A stretch of DNA of 19,845 bases from DASRDS01 sp035569435 (GTDB lineage: Bacteria; Gemmatimonadota; Gemmatimonadetes; Gemmatimonadales; Gemmatimonadaceae). The stretch is from contig DATMNB010000341.1 in assembly GCA_035569435.1 (NCBI GenBank), positions 1 through 19,845 of the forward strand. Reading direction: 5' to 3'. Within the stretch, counting starts at the first letter, position 1. Every line of letters starts with the position of its first letter. Below, piece by piece: positions 6,278 through 12,553 of the stretch. The notes below the pieces were generated by a model, which saw nothing but the letters and a program-made list of their open reading frames with translations, did not search any database and was not told the DNA's origin. The position numbers and the translations under genes were made by a program.

Positions 6278-7258
6278 TCAGGCCTCGACGTACATGACGC
6301 GTTTCACGGCGGCGATGGTTTTGGCGACGTCGGGTTTGGCGGCGCGTTCCAGGTTTTTGGCGTACGGCATCGGGGTGTCGACCTGGTGGACGCGCACGAC
6401 CGGGGCGTCCAGGTCGTCGAAGCATTCGCGCTGGATGAAGTCGACGATCTGGGCGCCGATGCCGGCGATCTCCCAGCCCTCTTCGACGACGACGGCGCGG
6501 TTGGTGCGGCGGACCGAGGCCGCGATCGACTCGACGTCCATCGGGCGCACCGTCCGCAAGTCGATCACATCGATCTCGATCCCTTCCTGCGCCAACTGCT
6601 CGGCGGCCTGGAGGGCCACGAGGACCATCTTGCCGTACGTGATGAGCGAGCAGTGATCGCCCGCCCGCTTGCGGTCGGCCACGCCCAGTGGGACGAGGAC
6701 GTCGCCGTCGGGCACTTCGCCCTTGGTGTTGTAGAGCATCTCGCCCTCGAGCACGATCACCGGGTTGTCATCGCGGATCGCGCTCTTGAGGAGTCCCTTG
6801 GCGTCGGCGGGCGTGGCCGGGGTCACGACCTTGAGTCCCGGGATGTGAGCAAGCCACGACTCCCACGACTGGGAGTGCTGGGCCGCCAATTGGAGGGCGG
6901 CGCCGTTGGGGCCGCGGAAGACGATGGGGACGTTGTACTGCCCGCCCGACATGTATAGCATCTTGGCCGCGGCGTTGACGACCTGGTCGAGGGCGAGCAG
7001 GGCGAAGTTCCAGGTCATGAACTCGATGACTGGCCTGAGCCCCACCATGGCCGCGCCGACGCCGACGCCGGCGAATCCGAGCTCGGTGATCGGCGTGTCG
7101 ACGACGCGCATCTCACCGAACTCCTGGAGCAGTCCCTTGGAGACCTTGTAGGCCCCCTGATAGACGGCGACTTCCTCGCCCATGAGGAAGACGCGGTCGT
7201 CGCGCTGCATCTCCTCACGGAGGGCCAGGTTCAGGGCATCGCGGTAGGTGCGGATCAT
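6278..7258 (-). CDS. pdhB: Pyruvate dehydrogenase E1 component, beta subunit
   Basis: A 326-aa subunit of the heterotetrameric E1 that decarboxylates pyruvate and reductively acetylates the E2 lipoyl group. It shows the transketolase pyrimidine-binding domain (about 1-180) with FLMGEEVAVYQGAYKVSKGL and DTPITELGFAGVGVGAA, including the catalytic Glu region, and MSGGQYNVPIVFRGPNG. The C-terminal transketolase domain has LITYGKMV, IDLRTVRPMD and VVEEGWEIAGIGAQI. Length is typical (about 325 aa). Its ATG overlaps the pdhA TGA as ATGA, and pdhC begins 2 nt after its stop, so the three subunits are probably translated in a coupled way. Confidence 0.96.
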   Translation of the reverse strand: MIRTYRDALNLALREEMQRDDRVFLMGEEVAVYQGAYKVSKGLLQEFGEMRVVDTPITELGFAGVGVGAAMVGLRPVIEFMTWNFALLALDQVVNAAAKMLYMSGGQYNVPIVFRGPNGAALQLAAQHSQSWESWLAHIPGLKVVTPATPADAKGLLKSAIRDDNPVIVLEGEMLYNTKGEVPDGDVLVPLGVADRKRAGDHCSLITYGKMVLVALQAAEQLAQEGIEIDVIDLRTVRPMDVESIAASVRRTNRAVVVEEGWEIAGIGAQIVDFIQRECFDDLDAPVVRVHQVDTPMPYAKNLERAAKPDVAKTIAAVKRVMYVEA

Positions 7259-8274
7259 GACGTCGTGTCCACGACCACATTCTCGGTCAGCGCTTCGATG
7301 GGCGGCTCGGGGCTGGCGTCCGCGAAGTTCCAGGCATCCTCGCAGACCGCCCGCACCTCGGCGTCGAGCGCGGCGACGCCCGCGTCGTCGATCTCGCCCC
7401 GCTCCTGCATCATCGAGCGGAGCACGGTGATGGGGTCGCGTTTCACATGCTCCTCGAGCTCGGCTTTGCTGCGATACGTTCCGCTGACGGCGTCCGACAT
7501 CGAGTGGCCCATGAACCGGTAGGTGCGCGCCTCGATGAGCGTCGGGATCTGTTCCGTCCGGGCCCGCTCGACGGCCTCGCCGACGACCTGTCGGACGGCC
7601 AGCACATCCTGCCCATCGACGACCGCGCGCGGCATGTCGTAGGCGCGGGCCCGCTCGGCGATGTCATTGATCGCCGACGCGCGCTCGAGCGCGGTGCCCA
7701 TGCCGTAGCGGTTGTTCTCGATGAGGTAGATGACGGGGAGCTTCCAGAGGCCAGCCATGTTGAGCGCTTCGTGGAAGGCGCCGTTGTTGACGGCGGCCTC
7801 GCCGAAGAAACAGAGGCAGACCTGGTCGCGGCCGCGGTACTTGATGGCGAAGGCCACGCCGGTGGCGAGGGGAATGTGGCCGCCGACGATCCCATGGCCA
7901 CCCAAGAAGTTGTGCTCGCGGCTGAAGAGGTGCATCGAGCCACCTTTGCCGCGGGAGACGCCGTCGGCGCGACCAAAGAGCTCGGCCATCACGGCACGGG
8001 GCGGGACGCCGCGGGCGATGGCCTGGGCGTGGTCGCGATAGGTCGTGATGACGTAGTCGTCGTCGCGGAGGGCGGCGATGGCGCCCGTGCCCGTCGCTTC
8101 CTGACCGATGTACAGGTGGCAGAAGCCGCCGATCTTGCCGAGGGCATAGGCCTCGGCGCACCGCTCCTCGAATCGGCGCTGGAGGAGCATGGAGCGGAGG
8201 AGGCCAAGGTGGAGGGTGGTATCGACCGCACTCGGCTCGGCACGTTTCCGAGCCACTGCAGATGGTGGCGTCAC
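7255..8274 (-). CDS. pdhA: Pyruvate dehydrogenase E1 component, alpha subunit
   Basis: A 339-aa thiamine-diphosphate-binding subunit. Family features include HLYIGQEATGTG (53-64), TTYRDHAQAIARG (77-89), GRGKGGSMHL-like SRGKGGSMHLF (107-117), and the paired Asn of ENNRYGMGT (187-188). The TPP/Mg2+ motif, usually GDG followed about 26 residues later by NN, reads GEA here (158-160, FFGEAAVNNG); the base sequence GGC GAG GCC is unambiguous. SMSDAVSGTYRS near 255-266 is the phosphorylation-loop region of this family. The start is GTG at 8274, overlapping the lipA TGA as GTGA. GGKGGSMH and NNRYGMGT favour pyruvate over branched-chain substrates. Confidence 0.95.
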   Translation of the reverse strand: MTPPSAVARKRAEPSAVDTTLHLGLLRSMLLQRRFEERCAEAYALGKIGGFCHLYIGQEATGTGAIAALRDDDYVITTYRDHAQAIARGVPPRAVMAELFGRADGVSRGKGGSMHLFSREHNFLGGHGIVGGHIPLATGVAFAIKYRGRDQVCLCFFGEAAVNNGAFHEALNMAGLWKLPVIYLIENNRYGMGTALERASAINDIAERARAYDMPRAVVDGQDVLAVRQVVGEAVERARTEQIPTLIEARTYRFMGHSMSDAVSGTYRSKAELEEHVKRDPITVLRSMMQERGEIDDAGVAALDAEVRAVCEDAWNFADASPEPPIEALTENVVVDTTS

Positions 8275-9179
8275 ACGCCCGCCGCTTGGACCTGCTCCCA
8301 GGCGTGGTAGCTGGACCGCACGAGCGGGCCGCTTTCCACGTGCCGGAATCCCTGCGCCAAGCCCACCTCGCGCAGGTGACGGAACTCGTCCGGCGTGTAG
8401 TACCGGTCGAGGGGGATGTGGTCCGCCGAGGGGCGGAGGTATTGGCCGAGGGTCAGGATGTCGACGCCGACCGATCGGAGGTCCGCCATGACGTCGATCA
8501 CTTCCTCTATCGTCTCGCCCATGCCGAGGATGATCCCGCTCTTGGTCGGGACGTCGGGCGCCACGCGCTTGGCGAAGCGAAAGAGGTCGAGGACGCGCGG
8601 GTAGCGCCCGCCGGGGCGGGCGCGCTTGTAGAGGCGCGGCACGGTCTCGGTATTGTGGTTGTAGACATCGGGGCGAGCCGCGAGGACGGTCTGGATCGCC
8701 GCCTCATCGCCTTGAAAGTCGGGAACGAGGACCTCGATGGAGCAGTCCGGCAGACGCTCCCGGATCGAGCGCACGGTCTGTGCGAAAATCCCCGACCCAA
8801 AGTCCGGCAGGTCATCGCGGTCGACTGAGGTAATGACCGCGTGGCGCAAGCCGAGTCGCGCGACGGCGTCGGCGACGCGGTACGGCTCGTCGGGGTCGTA
8901 GACCGGCGGGCGGCCGTGGGCAACGGCGCAATAGGGGCAGTTGCGGGTGCAGACGTCGCCCAGGATCATGAACGTCGCCGTCCCGTGCTCCCAGCATTCG
9001 CCCACGTTGGGGCAGTGCGCTTCTTCGCACACCGTGTGTAAGTCGAGCTCGCGGAGCAAACCCTGGAGCCGAACGTAGTTCGACCCACCGGGTGCCCGGA
9101 CCTTGAGCCATGACGGCTTACGTTCGGGTAATGGCTCAGTCCGGTGCCGACCGCGGATCTGATAGAGCGTGTCAGTCAT
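8271..9179 (-). CDS. lipA: Lipoyl synthase (radical SAM)
   Basis: A 302-aa enzyme that inserts two sulfur atoms into the octanoyl group on lipoyl domains. The auxiliary cluster motif C-x4-C-x5-C is Cys51, Cys56 and Cys62 (CEEAHCPNVGEC). The radical-SAM cluster motif CxxxCxxC is Cys77, Cys81 and Cys84 (CTRNCPYC). RSSYHA near the C-terminus supplies the serine ligand of the auxiliary cluster. GHNTETV-type NHNTETVPRLY and TKSGIILGMGE are also present. Length is normal. It heads the lipA-pdhABC-lpdA run and overlaps pdhA by 4 nt. Its ATG is preceded by a TANNNT box 9 nt upstream and has only a weak GGA at ribosome-site distance. Confidence 0.97.
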   Translation of the reverse strand: MTDTLYQIRGRHRTEPLPERKPSWLKVRAPGGSNYVRLQGLLRELDLHTVCEEAHCPNVGECWEHGTATFMILGDVCTRNCPYCAVAHGRPPVYDPDEPYRVADAVARLGLRHAVITSVDRDDLPDFGSGIFAQTVRSIRERLPDCSIEVLVPDFQGDEAAIQTVLAARPDVYNHNTETVPRLYKRARPGGRYPRVLDLFRFAKRVAPDVPTKSGIILGMGETIEEVIDVMADLRSVGVDILTLGQYLRPSADHIPLDRYYTPDEFRHLREVGLAQGFRHVESGPLVRSSYHAWEQVQAAGV

Positions 9180-9188
9180 GCGTTCCGA

Positions 9189-9194
9189 AATGTA
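9189..9194 (-). promoter_or_regulatory. Candidate -10 box of lipA
   Basis: TACATT on the minus strand ends 9 nt before the lipA ATG, so transcripts would begin about 2 nt ahead of the start codon. No convincing -35 is seen. It would let the lipoate/PDH genes be transcribed apart from thiO, which lies 53 bp upstream on the same strand. Confidence 0.35.
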
Positions 9195-9232
9195 GATCGG
9201 GCTGGTGACGGGTGAAAGGCCGCATAACCACT

Positions 9233-10288
9233 TTAAACGGCTTCACTGGTTACGGCGAATCGGTCTACGGTGAACGGAGAGAGGCTGAACGGGGACGGCT
9301 CGCCGACGGCCAGGGCTGCCACACAGTCGGCCGTCAGGGGGGCGAGCAGGACCCCGTTGCGGGAGTGGCCGCAGGCGTAGAGCAGGGACGGGTAATCGGG
9401 ATCGTGGCCGATGATCGGGAGAAAGTCGGGGGTCACGGGTCTGAGTCCGGCCCAGACTGCGGCGGTCGAGGCGGTTGTCAGAGACGGGCACAGGGTGTTG
9501 GCCATAGCGCGGATCTCGGCGATCGCGTGATCTGTCGTAGACGCGTCGAACCCGCTGCGTTCCATCGTGGAGCCCGCCAGGGTGTGGGTGCCGCCTCGGG
9601 GGACCAGATAGCCTTGGGGACCGTACACCACGTGGGTGAGCGGCGCCGCGGCAAGCGAGAGCATCTGGCCGCGCATGGGGTGGATTGGGAGCGGGCGTGG
9701 GAGGCCCTCGATGAGGGAGGTCCAGGCACCGGCGGCCAAGAGGAGTTGGGGCGCCTTGCCCATGTCACAGGTCACGGCGTCGCGGTCCACGCGCAGGCTT
9801 CGCACTGGTCCCGTCACCCGGTGGACTCGTGGGCTGTGGGCGAGGGCGGCCTCGAGGGCGTCGAGGAGCTTGACGTTGTCCACCGCGCCATCGTGCGGGT
9901 AGAACCAGGCTTCCTCGGAGTCCCGTAGTGCGGGCTCCAACTTGGCGAGTTCCGGCTTGGTGAGGTGCTGAGGCGTAGAGCGGGGAGAGGGAGCGCCGAT
10001 GACCAGAATCCCCGTCCTGTTCAGGGGGACGGTAATCCCCGTGCGGTCTTGGAGTGCGGCCAGGTACGAGGGGAAGCGGTCGCGGGCGGCGGTAGCAAAC
10101 GTTTCGGCTTCACGGCTACCAAACTCCTCTATCGATGGGGCGAGCATGCCAGCCGCGGCCCATGAGGCTTGGCCCGGACGGTGCTCCGTAATGAGCAGCA
10201 CGTCGAGTCCCCGGTCGCTGGCTGCCAGTGCGGAGGCTAGCCCGACGGCCCCACCACCGACGATGATTAGATCTGAAACTTGGTCCAT
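9233..10288 (-). CDS. thiO: Glycine oxidase ThiO-like FAD-dependent amine oxidase
   Basis: A 351-aa FAD enzyme of the DAO family. ThiO oxidises glycine to the imine used to build the thiazole of thiamine. The dinucleotide-binding motif IIVGGGAVGLASA lies at 8-20, followed by ASWAAAGMLAP, where the family has its flavin-contacting SxAAAGML stretch. The C-terminus shows GLRPVTPDFLPIIG and ACGHSRNGVLLAP, both characteristic of ThiO. The start is ATG at 10288 (MDQVSDLIIVGGG); a 39-residue in-frame extension is rejected because it would run back over the divergent membrane-protein gene. No other thi genes are visible, so a general amino-acid oxidase role is possible. Confidence 0.88.
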   Translation of the reverse strand: MDQVSDLIIVGGGAVGLASALAASDRGLDVLLITEHRPGQASWAAAGMLAPSIEEFGSREAETFATAARDRFPSYLAALQDRTGITVPLNRTGILVIGAPSPRSTPQHLTKPELAKLEPALRDSEEAWFYPHDGAVDNVKLLDALEAALAHSPRVHRVTGPVRSLRVDRDAVTCDMGKAPQLLLAAGAWTSLIEGLPRPLPIHPMRGQMLSLAAAPLTHVVYGPQGYLVPRGGTHTLAGSTMERSGFDASTTDHAIAEIRAMANTLCPSLTTASTAAVWAGLRPVTPDFLPIIGHDPDYPSLLYACGHSRNGVLLAPLTADCVAALAVGEPSPFSLSPFTVDRFAVTSEAV

Positions 10289-10298
10289 CCTGGCCCCG

Positions 10299-10305
10299 TA
10301 GAGTA
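10299..10305. promoter_or_regulatory. Symmetric -10-like box between thiO and the small membrane gene
   Basis: TAGAGTA reads TAGAGT on the plus strand (towards 10334) and TACTCT on the minus strand (11 nt before the thiO ATG). It fits TANNNT both ways. No -35 boxes are evident. It resembles the symmetric box at 12540-12546. Confidence 0.35.
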
Positions 10306-10333
10306 CGTCGTCACCGTATCGGAGAATCGCACC

Positions 10334-10558
10334 ATGCTCAGGACCATTTTCGCAGTTGGCTTCTTCGCGCTCGCCGGCATGTTTGCGCTCGGGTTCGCGT
10401 TCCACCTGTTTGGCGCGTTGCTCGGCTTGGCGTTTTTTCTGGTCGGCCTCGCGATCAAGGTCGCCATCGCCGGTGCGATCGTATACCTCATCATCCGGAT
10501 CGTAAGCCCCGAGACGGCGCGACGGCTACGTCAGCGCTTCTCTGGCTCGGACGTCTGA
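10334..10558 (+). CDS. Small two-helix membrane protein of unknown function
   Basis: A 74-aa protein with two hydrophobic stretches (about 4-35, containing FFALAGMFALGFAFHLFGALLG, and about 36-56, FFLVGLAIKVAIAGAIVYLIIR) and a short basic C-terminal tail (PETARRLRQRF). It is probably an inner-membrane protein. The ATG at 10334 is preferred because GGAG lies 9 nt upstream; an in-frame TTG at 10280 would overlap thiO. The last 28 bases overlap the 3' end of the convergent glycosyltransferase gene. No family is recognised. Confidence 0.72.
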   Translation: MLRTIFAVGFFALAGMFALGFAFHLFGALLGLAFFLVGLAIKVAIAGAIVYLIIRIVSPETARRLRQRFSGSDV

Positions 10559-11520
10559 GCCACAGCGGGCTCGACTGGAACAGGGCGCGGCCGCGAGCGG
10601 CCACGACCTCGCCCGCGGCCCCGTCGCACGCGCTCCCCTGCTGGAGCGGTGTCGGGCCCGCGATCCGGTGACGGCGAGGGGCCGCGTCCCGGGCCACCAG
10701 GGCCGGACTCAGGCCCATTCGTTCCTGGCCCGGCATCGGGGCCGGTGTCGGGCGCCCGCGTGATCCTGGTCGCCGCCGTCCGAGCCGCGCCAGCGGCCAA
10801 CCCGCGCGCGACTGGCCCAAATCGCAGGACGGCGATCGCTTCCGAAAGCGGCCGCACCCGACTGGCGCGCGTGCGCAGATCGTAGCGAGGCGCAAATTCG
10901 ACGACCTCGATGCGCCGAGCCGCCGGCGCGGTCTTGAGGAGCAGCTCGGCGTTGGCGGCCCATCCGGTCGCGGTGACGAGCGGCGTGTCGCCCAGCCGCT
11001 TGCGGGTGTCGCGGAGCACGGAGATCCGGTAGAGCCGGAGGGTCGTGAATGGATCGCTCACACCCGGTACGGCGGCAAACGGCTTGAGCGCCCAGCGGGC
11101 GGCCCAGCGCGCGCGGCGCAGCGGGGTCGGGAGGGATGGGAGCGGCGGCTCGGCGACCACGATGTCGGCGCCGCCCTCGAAGCGCTTCACGAGCTCCGGG
11201 AGGTACTCGGGGCTATCGGTGAAGTCGCCTTGGAGGAGAATCGCGGCGTCGCGCCGGGCGTAGCGCGTACGTTGTGCGGCCCACTGACAGAGCGCGTCCA
11301 CCGCGGCGCCATACCCACGGTGCGGCTGCCCACCGAGGACGGTGAGCGGGAGCACGTCGCGATAGGGCTTGAGCACCTCGGCCGTCGCATCGCTCGAGCC
11401 ATCGTCGTAGACGGCGATCTCGTACTCTCGCGAGAACTCCTGGAACACCTTGCGGATGCGCCAGAGTAACAGCCCGACTGTCGCCGCTTCGTCGTACGCA
11501 GGGATGCAGATATACAGCAC
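10531..11520 (-). CDS. Family 2 glycosyltransferase with low-complexity Gly/Pro/Arg tail
   Basis: A 329-aa protein. The N-terminal GT-A domain shows YICIPAYDEAATV at the start, the nucleotide-sugar motif YDDGSSDAT (38-46) and LQGDFTDSPE (96-105), placed where the metal-binding DxD occurs. It resembles dolichyl-phosphate-mannose-synthase-like and polysaccharide GT2 enzymes; donor and acceptor are unknown. No C-terminal membrane helices are seen. From about residue 252 the protein becomes a 78-residue disordered tail: GPDAGPGTNGPESGPGGPG-type repeats, then RRGRGRGRGR and PRPVP. The GTG at 11520 is chosen because the GT2 fold begins there, 8 nt after the preceding gene stops. It is probably co-transcribed with the GT9 gene. 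Its 3' end overlaps the convergent small membrane gene by 28 bp. Confidence 0.85.
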   Translation of the reverse strand: MLYICIPAYDEAATVGLLLWRIRKVFQEFSREYEIAVYDDGSSDATAEVLKPYRDVLPLTVLGGQPHRGYGAAVDALCQWAAQRTRYARRDAAILLQGDFTDSPEYLPELVKRFEGGADIVVAEPPLPSLPTPLRRARWAARWALKPFAAVPGVSDPFTTLRLYRISVLRDTRKRLGDTPLVTATGWAANAELLLKTAPAARRIEVVEFAPRYDLRTRASRVRPLSEAIAVLRFGPVARGLAAGAARTAATRITRAPDTGPDAGPGTNGPESGPGGPGRGPSPSPDRGPDTAPAGERVRRGRGRGRGRSRPRPVPVEPAVAQTSEPEKR

Positions 11521-11528
11521 GCCTAATT

Positions 11529-12533
11529 CTAGTTGGCGCGCGGGAGGGCGTCGACGCCGGCCAGAATCGTCGCGGCCGTGATCGTGCCGCCCGGCGGTGG
11601 CGTGACGACCGTGGAGGGCCCACGGCCCTGCGGCGCGAAGCGCGGCAGTTTCGTGAGGTTGGGGAAGACGCCAACGACGGGGACGCCGAGGGCGGCCGAG
11701 AGGTGGAGGGGGCCGGAGTCGCAGCCCAGGTAGACGTCGGAGACCGAGAGCAGGGCAGTGGCGGCGCGGAGCGAGCCGTCGGTCAGGTCGGCGGCGCTCA
11801 GCCATCCGGGTTCGAGTGGGACGTCGCGATGCAATGTCGCGAGTTGGGCGGGCGTGCCGCTCCACACGACGGTGGAGCCGCGGTCGCGAAGGGCGCGGGC
11901 GGTGTCGACCCAGATGGGGATCGGGATGCCGACGGGCGCCAGGGTGACGAACGGGTTGATCGTGGCGACGGGTGCGGCGCCGACTCGTTGGCGCAGGGTG
12001 TGTCGGAGGGGTTCGAGCGACGAGGGGTCGAGGTAGGTGGCGAGCGTTGTAGGTCGGGCGTCGATCGGTTCCAGGAGTGAGCCCAGGTCATCGACGACGG
12101 GTCGGCCAAAGCGGTCGGCTGGTGGGAGGACGTGCGTCAGCAACAGTGGGTTGTAGTTGCGGCGCTGACCGATGCGGACGGGGATGCGCGTCGCGGCCAC
12201 CGCCGCCGCGACGCGCCATTGTGGCGAGGCCACGAGCGCCGCGTCGAACCGTGCGCGTCGCACCGCGGCGACGGCGCGAAGAAAGGGCGACACATCACCC
12301 TTGGCGCTCCCGGGCGCCGCGTCCCAGAACGGGTCGGCGTGGGTCGACCAGTCGAGGTCGGGCATGAGCGGGGCGATGGGCGCCGTGTAGGCCTTGGACC
12401 AGAGGCCGATCATGGCATCGGGATAGCGAGCGCGAATGGCTGGTGGGAGCGACGACGCGAACACCAGGTCGCCCAGGTTGTCGAGGGCGACGATAAGGAT
12501 GCGCGGGCGAACCGGGAGCCGTGGAGCGGGCAT
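11529..12533 (-). CDS. Family 9 glycosyltransferase (heptosyltransferase-like)
   Basis: A 334-aa GT-B enzyme of the ADP-heptose:LPS heptosyltransferase family, likely acting on lipopolysaccharide core or another surface glycan at the inner membrane. The N-terminus ILIVALDNLGDLVFASSLPPAIRARYP is the family's usual beginning. The nucleotide-sugar site near residue 270 reads GCDSGPLHLSAALGVPVVGVF, with the conserved D-S-G-P-x-H. The ATG at 12533 is chosen because the family start follows and because of the minimal divergent spacing; an in-frame upstream extension of 33 residues would overlap the divergent gene. A TATTCT box ends 7 nt before the ATG with no ribosome site, suggesting a leaderless transcript. 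Substrate is not determined. Confidence 0.88.
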   Translation of the reverse strand: MPAPRLPVRPRILIVALDNLGDLVFASSLPPAIRARYPDAMIGLWSKAYTAPIAPLMPDLDWSTHADPFWDAAPGSAKGDVSPFLRAVAAVRRARFDAALVASPQWRVAAAVAATRIPVRIGQRRNYNPLLLTHVLPPADRFGRPVVDDLGSLLEPIDARPTTLATYLDPSSLEPLRHTLRQRVGAAPVATINPFVTLAPVGIPIPIWVDTARALRDRGSTVVWSGTPAQLATLHRDVPLEPGWLSAADLTDGSLRAATALLSVSDVYLGCDSGPLHLSAALGVPVVGVFPNLTKLPRFAPQGRGPSTVVTPPPGGTITAATILAGVDALPRAN

Positions 12534-12539
12534 GCGGGC

Positions 12540-12546
12540 TAGAATA
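12540..12546. promoter_or_regulatory. Symmetric -10-like box between two divergent glycosyltransferase genes
   Basis: TAGAATA reads TAGAAT on the plus strand (8 nt before ATG 12554) and TATTCT on the minus strand (7 nt before ATG 12533). At normal -10 to start-site distances, both transcripts would begin at or very near the start codons. It is the only promoter-like sequence in the intergenic gap, although -35 boxes, if any, would lie inside the coding regions. Confidence 0.45.
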
Positions 12547-12553
12547 CATGGCG

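Noticed and set aside
6276..6425. N-terminal extension of E2
   Set aside because: Arg/Pro-rich out-of-frame reading of pdhB; the lipoyl domain starts at ATG 6275.
9215..9256. Hairpin terminator at the end of thiO
   Set aside because: Only about 8 bp with a wobble pair, a 16-nt loop and no T-run; probably chance.
10280..10333. TTG start for the small membrane protein
   Set aside because: It overlaps thiO and has no ribosome site; GGAG precedes the ATG at 10334.
10289..10405. N-terminal extension of ThiO
   Set aside because: Would overlap the divergent membrane gene; the family start IIVGGG is only 7 residues after the ATG at 10288.
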